Assembly: GCF_010119615.1 (NCBI RefSeq)
Contig: NZ_QOVG01000005.1
Span: 1-64,000 of the forward strand
Length of the DNA: 64,000 bases
Origin: Pseudoxanthomonas gei
GTDB taxonomy: Bacteria > Pseudomonadota > Gammaproteobacteria > Xanthomonadales > Xanthomonadaceae
Direction of reading: 5' to 3'
Positions 8,130 to 16,840 of the stretch are shown here, piece by piece. Below the pieces are notes generated by a model, which searched no databases, was not told the DNA's origin, and saw nothing but the letters and a program-made list of their open reading frames with translations. Numbering within the stretch: position 1 is the first letter of the stretch; every line of letters begins with the position of its first letter. Made by a program: the position numbers and the translations under genes.

Positions 8130-9172
8130 CAGGCCTTGCCGTCGGCGATGGCGTGCTGGCGCTCGACCGCGGCGACCTCGTTGCGCGAACCGAGGAAGAC
8201 CGGCACGCGCTGGTGCAGCTGCTGCGGAGGCACGTCGAGGATGCGTTCGCGCCCGGTACTGGCCGCGCCGCCGGCCTGCTCGACCAGCAGGCCCATCGGG
8301 TTGGCTTCGTACATCAGCCGCAGCTTGCCGGCCTTGCCTGGGTCCCTGCGGTCCCACGGGTAGATGAAGATGCCGCCGCGGGTCAGGATCCGGTGCACGT
8401 CGGCGACCATGCTGGCGATCCAGCGCATGTTGAAATCCTTGCCGCGCGGGCCTTCCTTGCCGGCCAGCAGTTCCTCCACGTACGCCTGCATCGGCGGTTC
8501 CCAGTGGCGCTGGTTGGAGACATTGACGGCGAACTCGGCGGTGTCGGCGGGAATCCGCATGTCGCGCTGGGTCAGCAGGAAGGCACCCTGCTCGCGATCC
8601 AGGGTGAAGGCATGGGTGCCGTGGCCCACGCTCAGCACCAGCATCGTGCTGGGGCCGTAGATGCAGTAGCCGGCGGCGACCTGGGCGCTGCCGGGTTGCA
8701 GGAAATGCGCGTCGGTCGCCGCGCCGACCCCGTCGGGGTGGCGCAGGACCGAGAAGATCGTGCCGACCGAGACGTTGACGTCGATGTTGGAGCTGCCATC
8801 CAGCGGGTCGAACAGGAGCAGGAAGTTGCCGCGCGGGTACGCATCGGGGATCGGCTGGCAGTGGTCCATTTCCTCCGAGGCGCAGGCGGCCAGGTGGCCG
8901 CCCCAGGCATTGGCTTCCAGCAGGATGTCGTTGCTCAGTACGTCCAGCTTCTTCTGCGCCTCGCCCTGGATGTTCATGCTCATCGAACCAGCGGTGCCGG
9001 CATCGCCCAGCACCCCGCCCAGCGCGCCCTTGCTGACGGCGATGGAGATGCTGGTGCAGGCACGCGCCACCACCGCGATCAGCTGGCGCAGGTCGGCCTC
9101 GATGCGGCCGGCGCGTTGCTCCTCGATCAGGTAGCGGGTCAGGGAAACCCGCGGGTTTTCTTGCGTGGACAT
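8129..9172 (-). CDS. fbp: class I fructose-1,6-bisphosphatase
   Basis: Hydrolyses fructose 1,6-bisphosphate to fructose 6-phosphate, the committed step of gluconeogenesis. The 347-residue protein has the class I hallmarks: the metal-binding [13 protein letters not shown] at about 121-133, acidic Glu100/Glu101, and [12 protein letters not shown] at 71-82. Later [11 protein letters not shown] and [17 protein letters not shown] match the substrate-binding half. The start at 9172 gives the usual N-terminus. It is first of a two-gene unit with the 2OG oxygenase and divergent from the MgtC/DUF4010 gene. Confidence 0.96.
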   Translation of the reverse strand: MSTQENPRVSLTRYLIEEQRAGRIEADLRQLIAVVARACTSISIAVSKGALGGVLGDAGTAGSMSMNIQGEAQKKLDVLSNDILLEANAWGGHLAACASEEMDHCQPIPDAYPRGNFLLLFDPLDGSSNIDVNVSVGTIFSVLRHPDGVGAATDAHFLQPGSAQVAAGYCIYGPSTMLVLSVGHGTHAFTLDREQGAFLLTQRDMRIPADTAEFAVNVSNQRHWEPPMQAYVEELLAGKEGPRGKDFNMRWIASMVADVHRILTRGGIFIYPWDRRDPGKAGKLRLMYEANPMGLLVEQAGGAASTGRERILDVPPQQLHQRVPVFLGSRNEVAAVERQHAIADGKA

Positions 9173-9266
9173 GGCACCACGGGAGCAGAGAGGACGCGGG
9201 CATTGTCCGGTGTTGGGCAGGGGAAGCAAGCGCATGCCAGAATCGGGCGCTTACCGGAGCGATGCC

Positions 9267-10502
9267 GTGCCAGAAATCGACAACGCGCTCCTGCTGGGAT
9301 TCTCTTCCGCGCTCGGCCTGGGGTTGCTGATCGGCCTGGTCCGTGAGCGCAGCCACGCCCGCGGCCACGCCATCGCCGGCTTGCGCACCCATGCGCTGGC
9401 GGCATTGGCCGCGGCGGTGGCGGCCTGGCTGGGCCCACCGGTTTTCCTGGTGGCCCTGGCGCTGGTCGGGGTGCTGGCGGCGATGGCCTACCAGGCCACC
9501 CATGCCGAAGATGCCGGCCTGACCAGCGAGATCGCGCTGGTGCTGACCTTCCTGCTGGGCGGCATGGCCATGCGCTCGGCCGGCCTGGCCAGCGGGCTGG
9601 CCGTGCTGGTGGCGGTGCTCCTGTATGCCAAGGAACCCCTGCACCGCCTCAGCCGCGAGCGCCTGAGCGAACGCGAGGTGTTCGATGGCCTGATGTTGCT
9701 GGCCGCCGCGCTGGTGGTCCTGCCGATCCTGCCCGACCGCGACATCGGCCCGTTCGGGGCCATCAACCTGGCCACCCTATGGAAGCTGGTGGTGCTGGTG
9801 ATGGGCGTCAGTGCGCTGGGCCACGTGGCCCTGCGCATGGTCGGCAACCGCTGGGGCCTGGCGGCGGCCGGATTCTTCGCCGGCTATGTTTCCTCGACCG
9901 CCGCGGTGATCGGCTTTGGCCAGCGCAGCAAGGACACCCCGGCGCTGCTGCGCTCGGCGGTGGCCGCCGCGCTGCTGGCCAACCTGGCCTCGCTGAGCCT
10001 GTGCCTGCCGATCCTGTGGACGGTCTCGCCGGCACTGGCCACGCGCCTGCTGCCCGAACTGCTGGCGGTGGGCGCCGTACTGCTGGGCGGGGGCCTGCTG
10101 GGCCTGCGCGCCGGCCGTGACGAGCAGGTCCCACCGCCGACCGCGCAGAGCCGCATGTTCCGCTTCGGCCATGCGCTGGGATTTGCCCTGCTGGTCGCGG
10201 CGCTGGTGCTGCTGTCGGCAGCCCTCAGCGCCTGGATCGGGCCGACCGGGGCGATGGCTGCGGCGATCGTCTCGGCCATGGCCGAGCTGCATGCGGCGGT
10301 GGCCACGCTGGGCAGCCTCACCGGCAAGGGCAGCGTCAGCCTGGACCAGGCCCGCTGGCTGATGCTGGGCCTGCTCGCGGCCAGCCTGGTGACCAAATCG
10401 GGAATCGCCCTGGCCAGCGGCACCCGCGCCTACGGCCTGCGGGTCGCGGCCGGCCTGCTGCTGGCGTTGGCGGCGGGCCTGCTGGCGGTGTTGCTGACCT
10501 GA
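9267..10502 (+). CDS. MgtC/SapB and DUF4010 domain membrane protein
   Basis: A 411-residue polytopic inner-membrane protein. The N-terminal MgtC-like part is recognisable from LGLGLLIGLVRERSHARG and GLRTHALAAL; the C-terminal half is a DUF4010-type membrane domain, for example GFFAGYVSSTAAVIGFGQR and AAIVSAMAELHAAVATL. The role is unknown; MgtC relatives are linked to magnesium limitation and virulence. I chose the GTG at 9267 because GGAG lies seven bases upstream and a possible -10 (CAGAAT, 9238-9243) lies downstream of the alternative ATG at 9234. That ATG cannot be excluded. Confidence 0.85.
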   Translation: MPEIDNALLLGFSSALGLGLLIGLVRERSHARGHAIAGLRTHALAALAAAVAAWLGPPVFLVALALVGVLAAMAYQATHAEDAGLTSEIALVLTFLLGGMAMRSAGLASGLAVLVAVLLYAKEPLHRLSRERLSEREVFDGLMLLAAALVVLPILPDRDIGPFGAINLATLWKLVVLVMGVSALGHVALRMVGNRWGLAAAGFFAGYVSSTAAVIGFGQRSKDTPALLRSAVAAALLANLASLSLCLPILWTVSPALATRLLPELLAVGAVLLGGGLLGLRAGRDEQVPPPTAQSRMFRFGHALGFALLVAALVLLSAALSAWIGPTGAMAAAIVSAMAELHAAVATLGSLTGKGSVSLDQARWLMLGLLAASLVTKSGIALASGTRAYGLRVAAGLLLALAAGLLAVLLT

Positions 10503-10515
10503 AGCCGCGTGCGGC

Positions 10516-11154
10516 TCAGATGATGCGCAGGGTGATCGCCTTCAGCACCGCGCGGGTGCGGTCGCGGGTGCCGAGTTTGTCCAGGATGGTCGATACGTAG
10601 TTCTTCACCGTGCCTTCGGCCAGGAACAGGCTGCGGGCGATTTCCTTGTTGGAATAGCCACCGGCCAGCAGGCGCAGGATCGCGACCTCGCGTGCGCTGA
10701 AGGTTTCGGTCGGCGCGGCCTCGTCGCGGAAACGGAAGCGCGCACGCACCGGGTCGGTGCTGACGGGTTGCAGCAAAGTCTCTCCGGCGGCCACGCGCAC
10801 GATGGCATCGCGCAGGTCTTCGGGTGCGGCGTCCTTGAGCAGGAACCCCTGCGCGCCGGCATCGGTGGCGCGCAGCAACAGATCGCTGTCGTCGAAGGTG
10901 GTCAACAGCAGCACCGGCGTGGCATCGCCACGTTCGCGCAGCCGCAGCAGCGCCTCGATGCCATCGGTGCCCGGCATGCGGATGTCGCTGAGCACCACGT
11001 CCACCGGCTGCCCGGCGAGTTTCGCCAGCAGGTCGGCGCCGTCCTCGGCTTCCAGCACCACGGTGACGCCCTGTTGCTGCAGCAGGGCGCGCAGCCCGGC
11101 GCGCACCAGCGCCTGGTCGTCGGCCAGGGCCACCCGCACGCTGCCGCCCGTCAT
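10516..11154 (-). CDS. NarL/FixJ-family response regulator (DesR-like)
   Basis: A 212-residue two-domain transcription factor. The receiver domain has acidic residues at 12-13, the phospho-acceptor Asp57 in VLSDIRMPG, and Lys107 in FLLKDA. A LuxR-type helix-turn-helix follows (FSAREVAILRLLAGGYSNKE, EGTVKNYVSTILDKLGTRDR). It is translated from an ATG overlapping the kinase stop by four bases, so the pair forms a two-component system. By family, DesR-type regulators often respond to membrane state; the targets here are unknown. Confidence 0.9.
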   Translation of the reverse strand: MTGGSVRVALADDQALVRAGLRALLQQQGVTVVLEAEDGADLLAKLAGQPVDVVLSDIRMPGTDGIEALLRLRERGDATPVLLLTTFDDSDLLLRATDAGAQGFLLKDAAPEDLRDAIVRVAAGETLLQPVSTDPVRARFRFRDEAAPTETFSAREVAILRLLAGGYSNKEIARSLFLAEGTVKNYVSTILDKLGTRDRTRAVLKAITLRII

Positions 11155-12257
11155 GCCGGCAGCTCCACCTGCAGGCGCAGGCCGCCGCGCGCGGACCTGC
11201 CGATGACCAGGCTGCCGTCGACCGCGGCGAGTCGCTCGCGCATGCCGGCCAGGCCATTGCCTTCGCGCACCGCACCGCGCAGGCGGCCGTCGTCCTCGAT
11301 GTCGAGCAGGATCCTGCCGTGCCCGTGGCGCAGGCTGACCGACAGGGTGTCGGCATCGGCATGGCGCGCGGCATTGGTCATGGCTTCCTGCACGATGCGC
11401 AGGATGGTTTCGGCGATGAGCGGATCAGCCACATGCACCTGCTCGGCCACTTCCAGCCTGAGCACGGGCCGCGGCATCGGTGCGGCCAGGGCGCGCAGCG
11501 CGGTCTGCATGTCCAGGCCACGGGCATCGCGCAACGCCTGGACCACGTTGCGGATGTCTTCCAGCAGTTCCGAGGAAAGTTGCTGGGCAATCATTACCTC
11601 ACTGCGGCCGGCAAGCAGGGGATCGGCCGCCAGGGCGCGCAGGTTGAGTTTCATCGCGGTCAACTTGTGCCCGGCCACGTCGTGCAGTTCGCGCGCCATC
11701 CGCAGGCGTTCGGCATCGCGCGCGCTGTCGGCCAGCAGCGCGCGCGTGGCCAGCAGGTCGGCGTTGACCAGGGCCAGCTGGTCGCGCGAGGACTCGGCGC
11801 GCACGGCGTAATACACGCACAGCGCCGCCAGCGCCTGGAAGCCCATGTTGATCATGACCATGGTCAGCGGTGAGCGGAAACCGGCGTCGCGGATCAGCAG
11901 GTAGAAGATCGCGTCCGCCAGCAGCGCCGCAGCGACCGCAATGCCAACGCGCCAGGCCGAGAAGGCGCAGGCCACCCAGATCACCAGCAGGATCTGCGCG
12001 GTGCCCAGTTCGGGCGCCAGCTTTATCTGGAACAGTGCCGCAGCGGCCATCAACACGAGCAGTGCGGAGCGGACGCGCTTGCGGTGGTCGGCGGTGGCGC
12101 CCAGTGCAGTGAACAACACCGCGAAGGCCACCAGGCACAGCGTCGCCGGCACGGTGACCTCGCGTTCGGTGAAGCGCAGTGACAGCGCCACTCCGGCGAT
12201 GGTGAAGAAGCCTGCCAGGTTCAGCGGCTGCAGAAGGTTCCGGAGGAATTCGCGCAT
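11151..12257 (-). CDS. sensor histidine kinase, HisKA_3 family (DesK-like)
   Basis: A 368-residue kinase. Five or six N-terminal membrane helices (about 12-155) form a DesK-like sensor. A dimerisation segment follows with the phospho-acceptor His192 in RMARELHDVAGHKL, then a HATPase domain with an N-box near 297 (AMTNAARHADA) and a G-box (GNGLAGMRERL). The small all-membrane sensor suggests it senses membrane properties or hydrophobic ligands. It is divergent from the DUF2141/carotenoid oxygenase pair, with 149 bases between, which makes that operon a candidate target. Confidence 0.9.
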   Translation of the reverse strand: MREFLRNLLQPLNLAGFFTIAGVALSLRFTEREVTVPATLCLVAFAVLFTALGATADHRKRVRSALLVLMAAAALFQIKLAPELGTAQILLVIWVACAFSAWRVGIAVAAALLADAIFYLLIRDAGFRSPLTMVMINMGFQALAALCVYYAVRAESSRDQLALVNADLLATRALLADSARDAERLRMARELHDVAGHKLTAMKLNLRALAADPLLAGRSEVMIAQQLSSELLEDIRNVVQALRDARGLDMQTALRALAAPMPRPVLRLEVAEQVHVADPLIAETILRIVQEAMTNAARHADADTLSVSLRHGHGRILLDIEDDGRLRGAVREGNGLAGMRERLAAVDGSLVIGRSARGGLRLQVELPA

Positions 12258-12406
12258 GCAGCATGCTGGCCGCTGGCCCCGGCGATGGCAATGCGCATAC
12301 GGCAGAAAGTGACTTCCGGCACTGCGGATCGGTGACTGCCGGCATCTGACCGCGGCATGGCGGCGGCAGACACTGGCGACGCCATCCCGGCGCCGAGGAG
12401 CACCCC

Positions 12407-12865
12407 ATGAACTTCACCTCCAGCAACCCCAGTGCCAGCAATCGCAGCATTGTTTCCCTTTCCCTGGCGCTCGCCGCCGCGCTCGCCGTCGCCGGACCGG
12501 CGGCGGCGGCCGAGCTCACGGTCAAGCTGCACGGTGTCCGCGCGCAGACCGGGCTGGTCAAGGTGGCCGTGGTCGATTCGCAGGAGGCATGGGACGGCAA
12601 AGCTGCGCCCGTGCGCGCCGACGGCGCACCTGCACAGGGCGAGGAGGCGAAGTTCTCCTTCCAGGATCTCAAGCCGGGCGAGTACGCGGTGATGATCACC
12701 CATGATGAAAACGGCAACGGCAAGCTCGACACCAACGTCATGGGCATGCCGCTGGAAGGCTATGGCTTCAGCAACAATCCGCAAGTGATGCGCAAACCGA
12801 CCTGGGACGAAGCCCGCTTCACGGTCGGCGACGGCGACGTCGCCATCGACGTCGACCTGCATTGA
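12407..12865 (+). CDS. secreted DUF2141 protein
   Basis: A 152-residue protein with a long signal peptide ending near residue 35 (ALAVAGPAAAA-EL). The single DUF2141 domain has an Ig-like beta sandwich: LKPGEYAVMITHDENGNGKL and GMPLEGYGFSNNPQ are the typical signatures. The domain often sits beside carotenoid or fatty-acid genes, but its biochemical role is unknown. GAGGAG precedes the ATG. Only 11 bases separate it from the carotenoid oxygenase gene, so the two are presumably one transcript and both are exported. Confidence 0.85.
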   Translation: MNFTSSNPSASNRSIVSLSLALAAALAVAGPAAAAELTVKLHGVRAQTGLVKVAVVDSQEAWDGKAAPVRADGAPAQGEEAKFSFQDLKPGEYAVMITHDENGNGKLDTNVMGMPLEGYGFSNNPQVMRKPTWDEARFTVGDGDVAIDVDLH

Positions 12866-12876
12866 GGAGTCGCGCC

Positions 12877-14406
12877 ATGGGCACGGAACTCAACCGCCGC
12901 CGCTTCCTGCGCAACCTGCTGTCGGGCGCAACCACGCTCGCGCTCGCGCCCCTTCTGCTGCACGGGCAGGACGCATTGGCGGGCGACCCCGCCGTCTTTG
13001 CCCGCGGTCTGCGCGCGAACCCCTGGCTGGCCGGATGGAAAAGCGTCGAGGCCGAGGCGCTGGGTCCGACCGTGGTCGAGGTCGAGGGCCAGCTGCCGGC
13101 CGGTTTCGCCGGCACCCTGTATCGCAATGGACCGGCCTGGACCGAACGCGCCGGCTTCCGCTACGAGCACTGGTTCGATGGCGACGGCATGGTCCATGGC
13201 TGGCACTTCGAAGGCGACCGGGTCACCCATCGCGCCCGCATGGTGGCGACGCCGAAGTTCAGCCGCGAGCAGAAGGCCGGGCGCTTCCTGTATCCGGCCG
13301 CCGGGACCACGGTTCCCGATACCCAGCCGATCCGCAACAACGACGACGCCAATCCGGCCAACACCTCGGTGGCGACGATCAACGGGCGCCTGTTCGCGCT
13401 GTGCGAAGCGGGCTCGGCGTTCGAGCTCGATCCGGACCAGCTGACGACGCTGGGCCCGGTGACCTGGCGCCCGGACCTGGCCAGCGTGCCGTTCTCGGCG
13501 CACCCGCTGGTGGACCGCGATGGTTCGACCTGGAACTTTGGCGCGATCAGCCTGATGGGCGGCTCCGGCCTGTTCGTCTGGCACATCGGCGCCGACGGCA
13601 CGCTGATCTCCGGCGATGTGCTGGACACGCCGGTGCGTGGCTACCTGCACAGCTTCGCCCAGACCGACCACTACCTGGTGTTCACCCTGATCCCGTTCGA
13701 CTACCGGGAAGGCCACGGCGCGTTCTTCGAGCGCCTGCGCTTACAGCCCGACCAGTCGCTGCGCGTGGCGGTGGTGGCGAAGGACGCGCCAACGAAGGCG
13801 CGCTGGTTCGAAGCCGAATTCGCCGCCATCTACCACTTTGGCGATGCCTTCGAGCGCAATGGCCAGATCGTGATGCGCGCCGTGCAGCACGCGGACGTCG
13901 AGCAGGCGCGCTCGCCGATGCAGTCGGCGATGAACGGGCGTCCCGACGCCCACGGCGGCCAGGGCCGCCTGCGCGAACTGCACCTGGGACTGCGCGACGG
14001 CAAGGCGCGCTGGCAGGACACGGGCGTGGCCGGCATCGAGTTCCCGCTGTTCGATCCGCGCACCCGTGGCGATCGCGCGGCGCGGCTGTATGCGCCGGCC
14101 AACCATGGCCTGCACACTGCGCCCTACTTCAACGCCATCGCCTCATTCGACGTCGAACGCGACCGCCGCCAGTTACATGACTACGGCGAGTCGGTGCTGG
14201 TGGAAGAGCACGTGTTCGTGCCGCGGCCGGGCAGCACTCGTGCCGGCGACGGCTGGCTGGTCGGCACCCTGCTGGACAGCGCCCGCGGGCGCAGTGGCAT
14301 CGCGGTGCTGGATGCCGAACACGTCGACGCCGGTCCCCTGGCCCAGGCGTGGCTGCCGCATACGCTGCCGTTGGGATTCCACGGGCATTTCGCCGCAAGG
14401 ACGTAA
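12877..14406 (+). CDS. Tat-exported carotenoid oxygenase (RPE65/CCD family)
   Basis: A 509-residue non-haem iron dioxygenase that cleaves carotenoid or stilbene-type double bonds. All four iron-binding histidines of the seven-bladed propeller are present: His209 (FSAHPLVD), His258 (GYLHSFAQTDHYLVF), His320 (AAIYHFGDAFE) and His502 (LGFHGHFA). The N-terminus carries a twin-arginine signal (NRRRFLRNLLSG) followed by a hydrophobic run, so it is predicted to be exported folded to the periplasm. The start at 12877 has GAGGAG eight bases upstream. The exact substrate cannot be told. Confidence 0.92.
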   Translation: MGTELNRRRFLRNLLSGATTLALAPLLLHGQDALAGDPAVFARGLRANPWLAGWKSVEAEALGPTVVEVEGQLPAGFAGTLYRNGPAWTERAGFRYEHWFDGDGMVHGWHFEGDRVTHRARMVATPKFSREQKAGRFLYPAAGTTVPDTQPIRNNDDANPANTSVATINGRLFALCEAGSAFELDPDQLTTLGPVTWRPDLASVPFSAHPLVDRDGSTWNFGAISLMGGSGLFVWHIGADGTLISGDVLDTPVRGYLHSFAQTDHYLVFTLIPFDYREGHGAFFERLRLQPDQSLRVAVVAKDAPTKARWFEAEFAAIYHFGDAFERNGQIVMRAVQHADVEQARSPMQSAMNGRPDAHGGQGRLRELHLGLRDGKARWQDTGVAGIEFPLFDPRTRGDRAARLYAPANHGLHTAPYFNAIASFDVERDRRQLHDYGESVLVEEHVFVPRPGSTRAGDGWLVGTLLDSARGRSGIAVLDAEHVDAGPLAQAWLPHTLPLGFHGHFAART

Positions 14407-14476
14407 ACGTGCACGCTTGCTTCTGCGGTGATCCGACAGGTCCTCCACCAGCCGATGGAACTGCACCGACTACCTC

Positions 14477-16600
14477 CTACCGTGCCCACTGCCACTGCGC
14501 GCCCAGCAACCAGGTCCGGCCGGGGCCGGGTTCGTAGAAACGGCCGTTGCCTTCGTTGACGATGACCGAGCCGATGTAGGCCCGGTCCAGCAGGTTGTCC
14601 ACACGCGCGAACCCGCGCAGCGTGCCGGAGGCCAGCCGCCACTCGCGCGCCGCTTCCAGGTTGAACAGGAAATAGCCCGGCGCGCGTTCGCTCGCCACGT
14701 CATTGACCACCACGTCGCCCACGCCTTCGCCTTCCAGTGCCGCGCTCCAGCGTTCGCCGCGCCATTGCAGGCGGCTGGAAAACTGCTGGCGGGGCACGCC
14801 GGGAATGCGTGAGCCGGCGGCCACCGGCGTCGACGGCAGCGTGCAGCCGGCGCCGCTGCACACCAGGTAGGCGGTGCGGAAAGTCGCATCCAGCCACGTG
14901 TAGGCCAGCTGCAGTTGCCAATGGTCGGACAGCGGCGCCTCCAGCGAGGCCTCGAAGCCGTCGCGGCGGGCGCTGCCCACGTTCTGGAAACTGCTGCGGC
15001 CGCCGACGTTGCGGGCCACCGCCAGTTCGTCGTCGGTATCGGCACGGAACCACGCCGCCTCCAGCCGCGTGCCGGCGTCGCTGCGCCATTTCATGCCCAG
15101 CTCGAGGTTGCGGCTGACCGCAGGGCGCAGGTCGAAGGCCAGGCCGGCACCGCCATCGGCGCGGTAACCCAGTTCGTTGAAGGTCGGCGTTTCGAAACCG
15201 CGACCGGCCGAAACGTACCAGCGAAGATCCTCGCTGGCCTTGAACATCAGCCCGGCCACGGGCGTGGTTTCCACATAGCGCACGCTGCCGCTGTCATCCG
15301 GATTGGCCGCGGTCACGTAGCGATCGCGGGCGGTGAATGCCACCTCGCTGTGGCGCGCGCCGGCCAGCAGCGACCAGCGCGGGCTGAACTGCCACCAGGC
15401 CTGGGCGAAGCCGTCGGCATTGCGCACGCGGTTGCTTTCATCGCGGCGCAAGCCGCCTTTCACGCCCAGCGTGGCGCCGACGAAATTCTCGTAGCCGCGG
15501 CGGGCCTGGTCCTGCTGGTCCACGTTGGCGCCCACGGTGAACTCGAAAGGCTGGGTCGCCAGCTCGCCCTGCCAGCTCCAGCGCAGGTCGGCGCCGCCGT
15601 AGTCGCTGTCCAGGTCGATGACGCCGCCGGCGTTGAGCGGATTGGCCTGGGCCGCCACCGGCAGGGCCAGGAACTGTTCGACCGCGCGGCTGCCGCCGTA
15701 GAGCAGCGCCCGCCAGGTCTGCGCGGCGCCCACCTGCTGGGTGTAGGTCAGCCCGGCCTGGCTCTGACGCACCGATTTGCGGGTGTCGAACAGGGTGGCT
15801 GCCGCGGTGGCCTGGCGCGGATCGTCCCGGACCTGCGCGCGGGTCAGGCCCAGCGGGTCTTGGGCGTCGGGCAAGTCGAGGTGATTGAGCACGAGCGTGA
15901 GCGTGCGGGAGGAATCAAGGTTGAAGTCGAACCGCGCGTTGATCGAATCGCGCCGCGCCGCGCTGTGGTCGCGATAGCCGTCGGTATCGAAATGCGAGGC
16001 GGCCAGGTTGTAGCCCATCGGCCCGCTGGCGCCCTTCAATTGCACCCCCAGCGTGGTGGCCGCATCGCTGCCGGCGGCGGCGCGCACGCGCCAGGGATCG
16101 CCTTGCCGTCCCTCGGCGCTCCACAACTGGACTACGCCGCCGGAGGAGTTTCCGTACAGGGCCGAAAACGGTCCACGCATGATCTCGATGCGTTCGGCCC
16201 CCAGCACGTTGAAATGCGAAAGCTGGCCTTGCCCATCCGGCATGGAAGCGGGCACACCGTCAGCAATCAGGCGCACGCCGCGCACGCCGAAGGTCGAACG
16301 CGCGCCGAAACCGCGCAGCGACAGCTGCGTGTCCTGCGCATGGTTCTGGCGATCACGCGCCAGCAGGCCGGGTACGCCGCCCAGCACATCGGACACGTTG
16401 GCCGCGCTGGTGTTGTCGTCGTCGCGCAGGGACACGGTGGCCACCGAGGCCGGCGTGTCGAAATCATTGACCCCGAGCAGGCGGGTGGCGCTTACCTGGA
16501 TACGGTCCAGCGTGGCCGGCTCGGCGGGCGTCGATTGCGCGGCAACCCCCGTGTGGCACAGCAGGCAGGCGAGCAGCAGGGCAGGGCGCGCAGAAGTCAT
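14477..16600 (-). CDS. TonB-dependent outer-membrane receptor
   Basis: A 707-residue receptor. After a signal peptide ending near residue 22 (CHTGVAAQ) comes a TonB-box-like LDRIQVSATRL, a plug domain (LRGFGARSTFGVRGVRLIAD, ERIEIMRGPFSALYGNSSGG) and a beta-barrel with the typical C-terminal aromatic strand (TWLLGAQWQWAR). It imports a siderophore or other substrate using TonB-ExbBD energy. The start at 16600 gives a clean signal peptide; a longer upstream reading overlaps an intergenic repeat. It is convergent with the carotenoid oxygenase, 70 bases apart. Substrate unknown. Confidence 0.92.
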   Translation of the reverse strand: MTSARPALLLACLLCHTGVAAQSTPAEPATLDRIQVSATRLLGVNDFDTPASVATVSLRDDDNTSAANVSDVLGGVPGLLARDRQNHAQDTQLSLRGFGARSTFGVRGVRLIADGVPASMPDGQGQLSHFNVLGAERIEIMRGPFSALYGNSSGGVVQLWSAEGRQGDPWRVRAAAGSDAATTLGVQLKGASGPMGYNLAASHFDTDGYRDHSAARRDSINARFDFNLDSSRTLTLVLNHLDLPDAQDPLGLTRAQVRDDPRQATAAATLFDTRKSVRQSQAGLTYTQQVGAAQTWRALLYGGSRAVEQFLALPVAAQANPLNAGGVIDLDSDYGGADLRWSWQGELATQPFEFTVGANVDQQDQARRGYENFVGATLGVKGGLRRDESNRVRNADGFAQAWWQFSPRWSLLAGARHSEVAFTARDRYVTAANPDDSGSVRYVETTPVAGLMFKASEDLRWYVSAGRGFETPTFNELGYRADGGAGLAFDLRPAVSRNLELGMKWRSDAGTRLEAAWFRADTDDELAVARNVGGRSSFQNVGSARRDGFEASLEAPLSDHWQLQLAYTWLDATFRTAYLVCSGAGCTLPSTPVAAGSRIPGVPRQQFSSRLQWRGERWSAALEGEGVGDVVVNDVASERAPGYFLFNLEAAREWRLASGTLRGFARVDNLLDRAYIGSVIVNEGNGRFYEPGPGRTWLLGAQWQWAR

Positions 16601-16663
16601 GCGGCATGATCGCAGCTGCCCGCCGCGCCGCCGTGATTCTCCTGGACGCGAGGGCATGGCGGG

Positions 16664-16773
16664 CTGGTTGCAGGAGCGACGCAAGTCGCGAAGCCAGGAG
16701 ATCACGAGGCCAGAGCCTGTCGGCAATCAGGTGCTGTGGGCTTCGCGACTTGTGTCGCTGCTACAAGAGCCAG
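16664..16773. repeat. REP-like inverted pair, copy 1
   Basis: Left arm contains CAGGAGCGACGCAAGTCGCG followed by AAGC; the right arm is its imperfect complement GCTTCGCGACTTGTGTCGCT. About 45 bases lie between the arms. It sits between the TonB receptor gene and phhA. Other copies are at 20963, 44882, 46105 and 62290. Confidence 0.85.
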
Positions 16774-16840
16774 CTTGCGCGCATTGGCCCGGAGCCCGGC
16801 TCCACAAGATCGACCCACGGCCGATCAGCGGGTCCGATGC

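Noticed and set aside
8130-9644. A long upstream extension of the 2OG oxygenase frame
   Set aside because: It overlaps fbp in another frame with arginine-rich nonsense; the true start overlaps the fbp stop by one base.
12258-12406. A riboswitch or small RNA upstream of the DUF2141 gene
   Set aside because: No conserved riboswitch core or convincing secondary structure can be seen in this short divergent gap.
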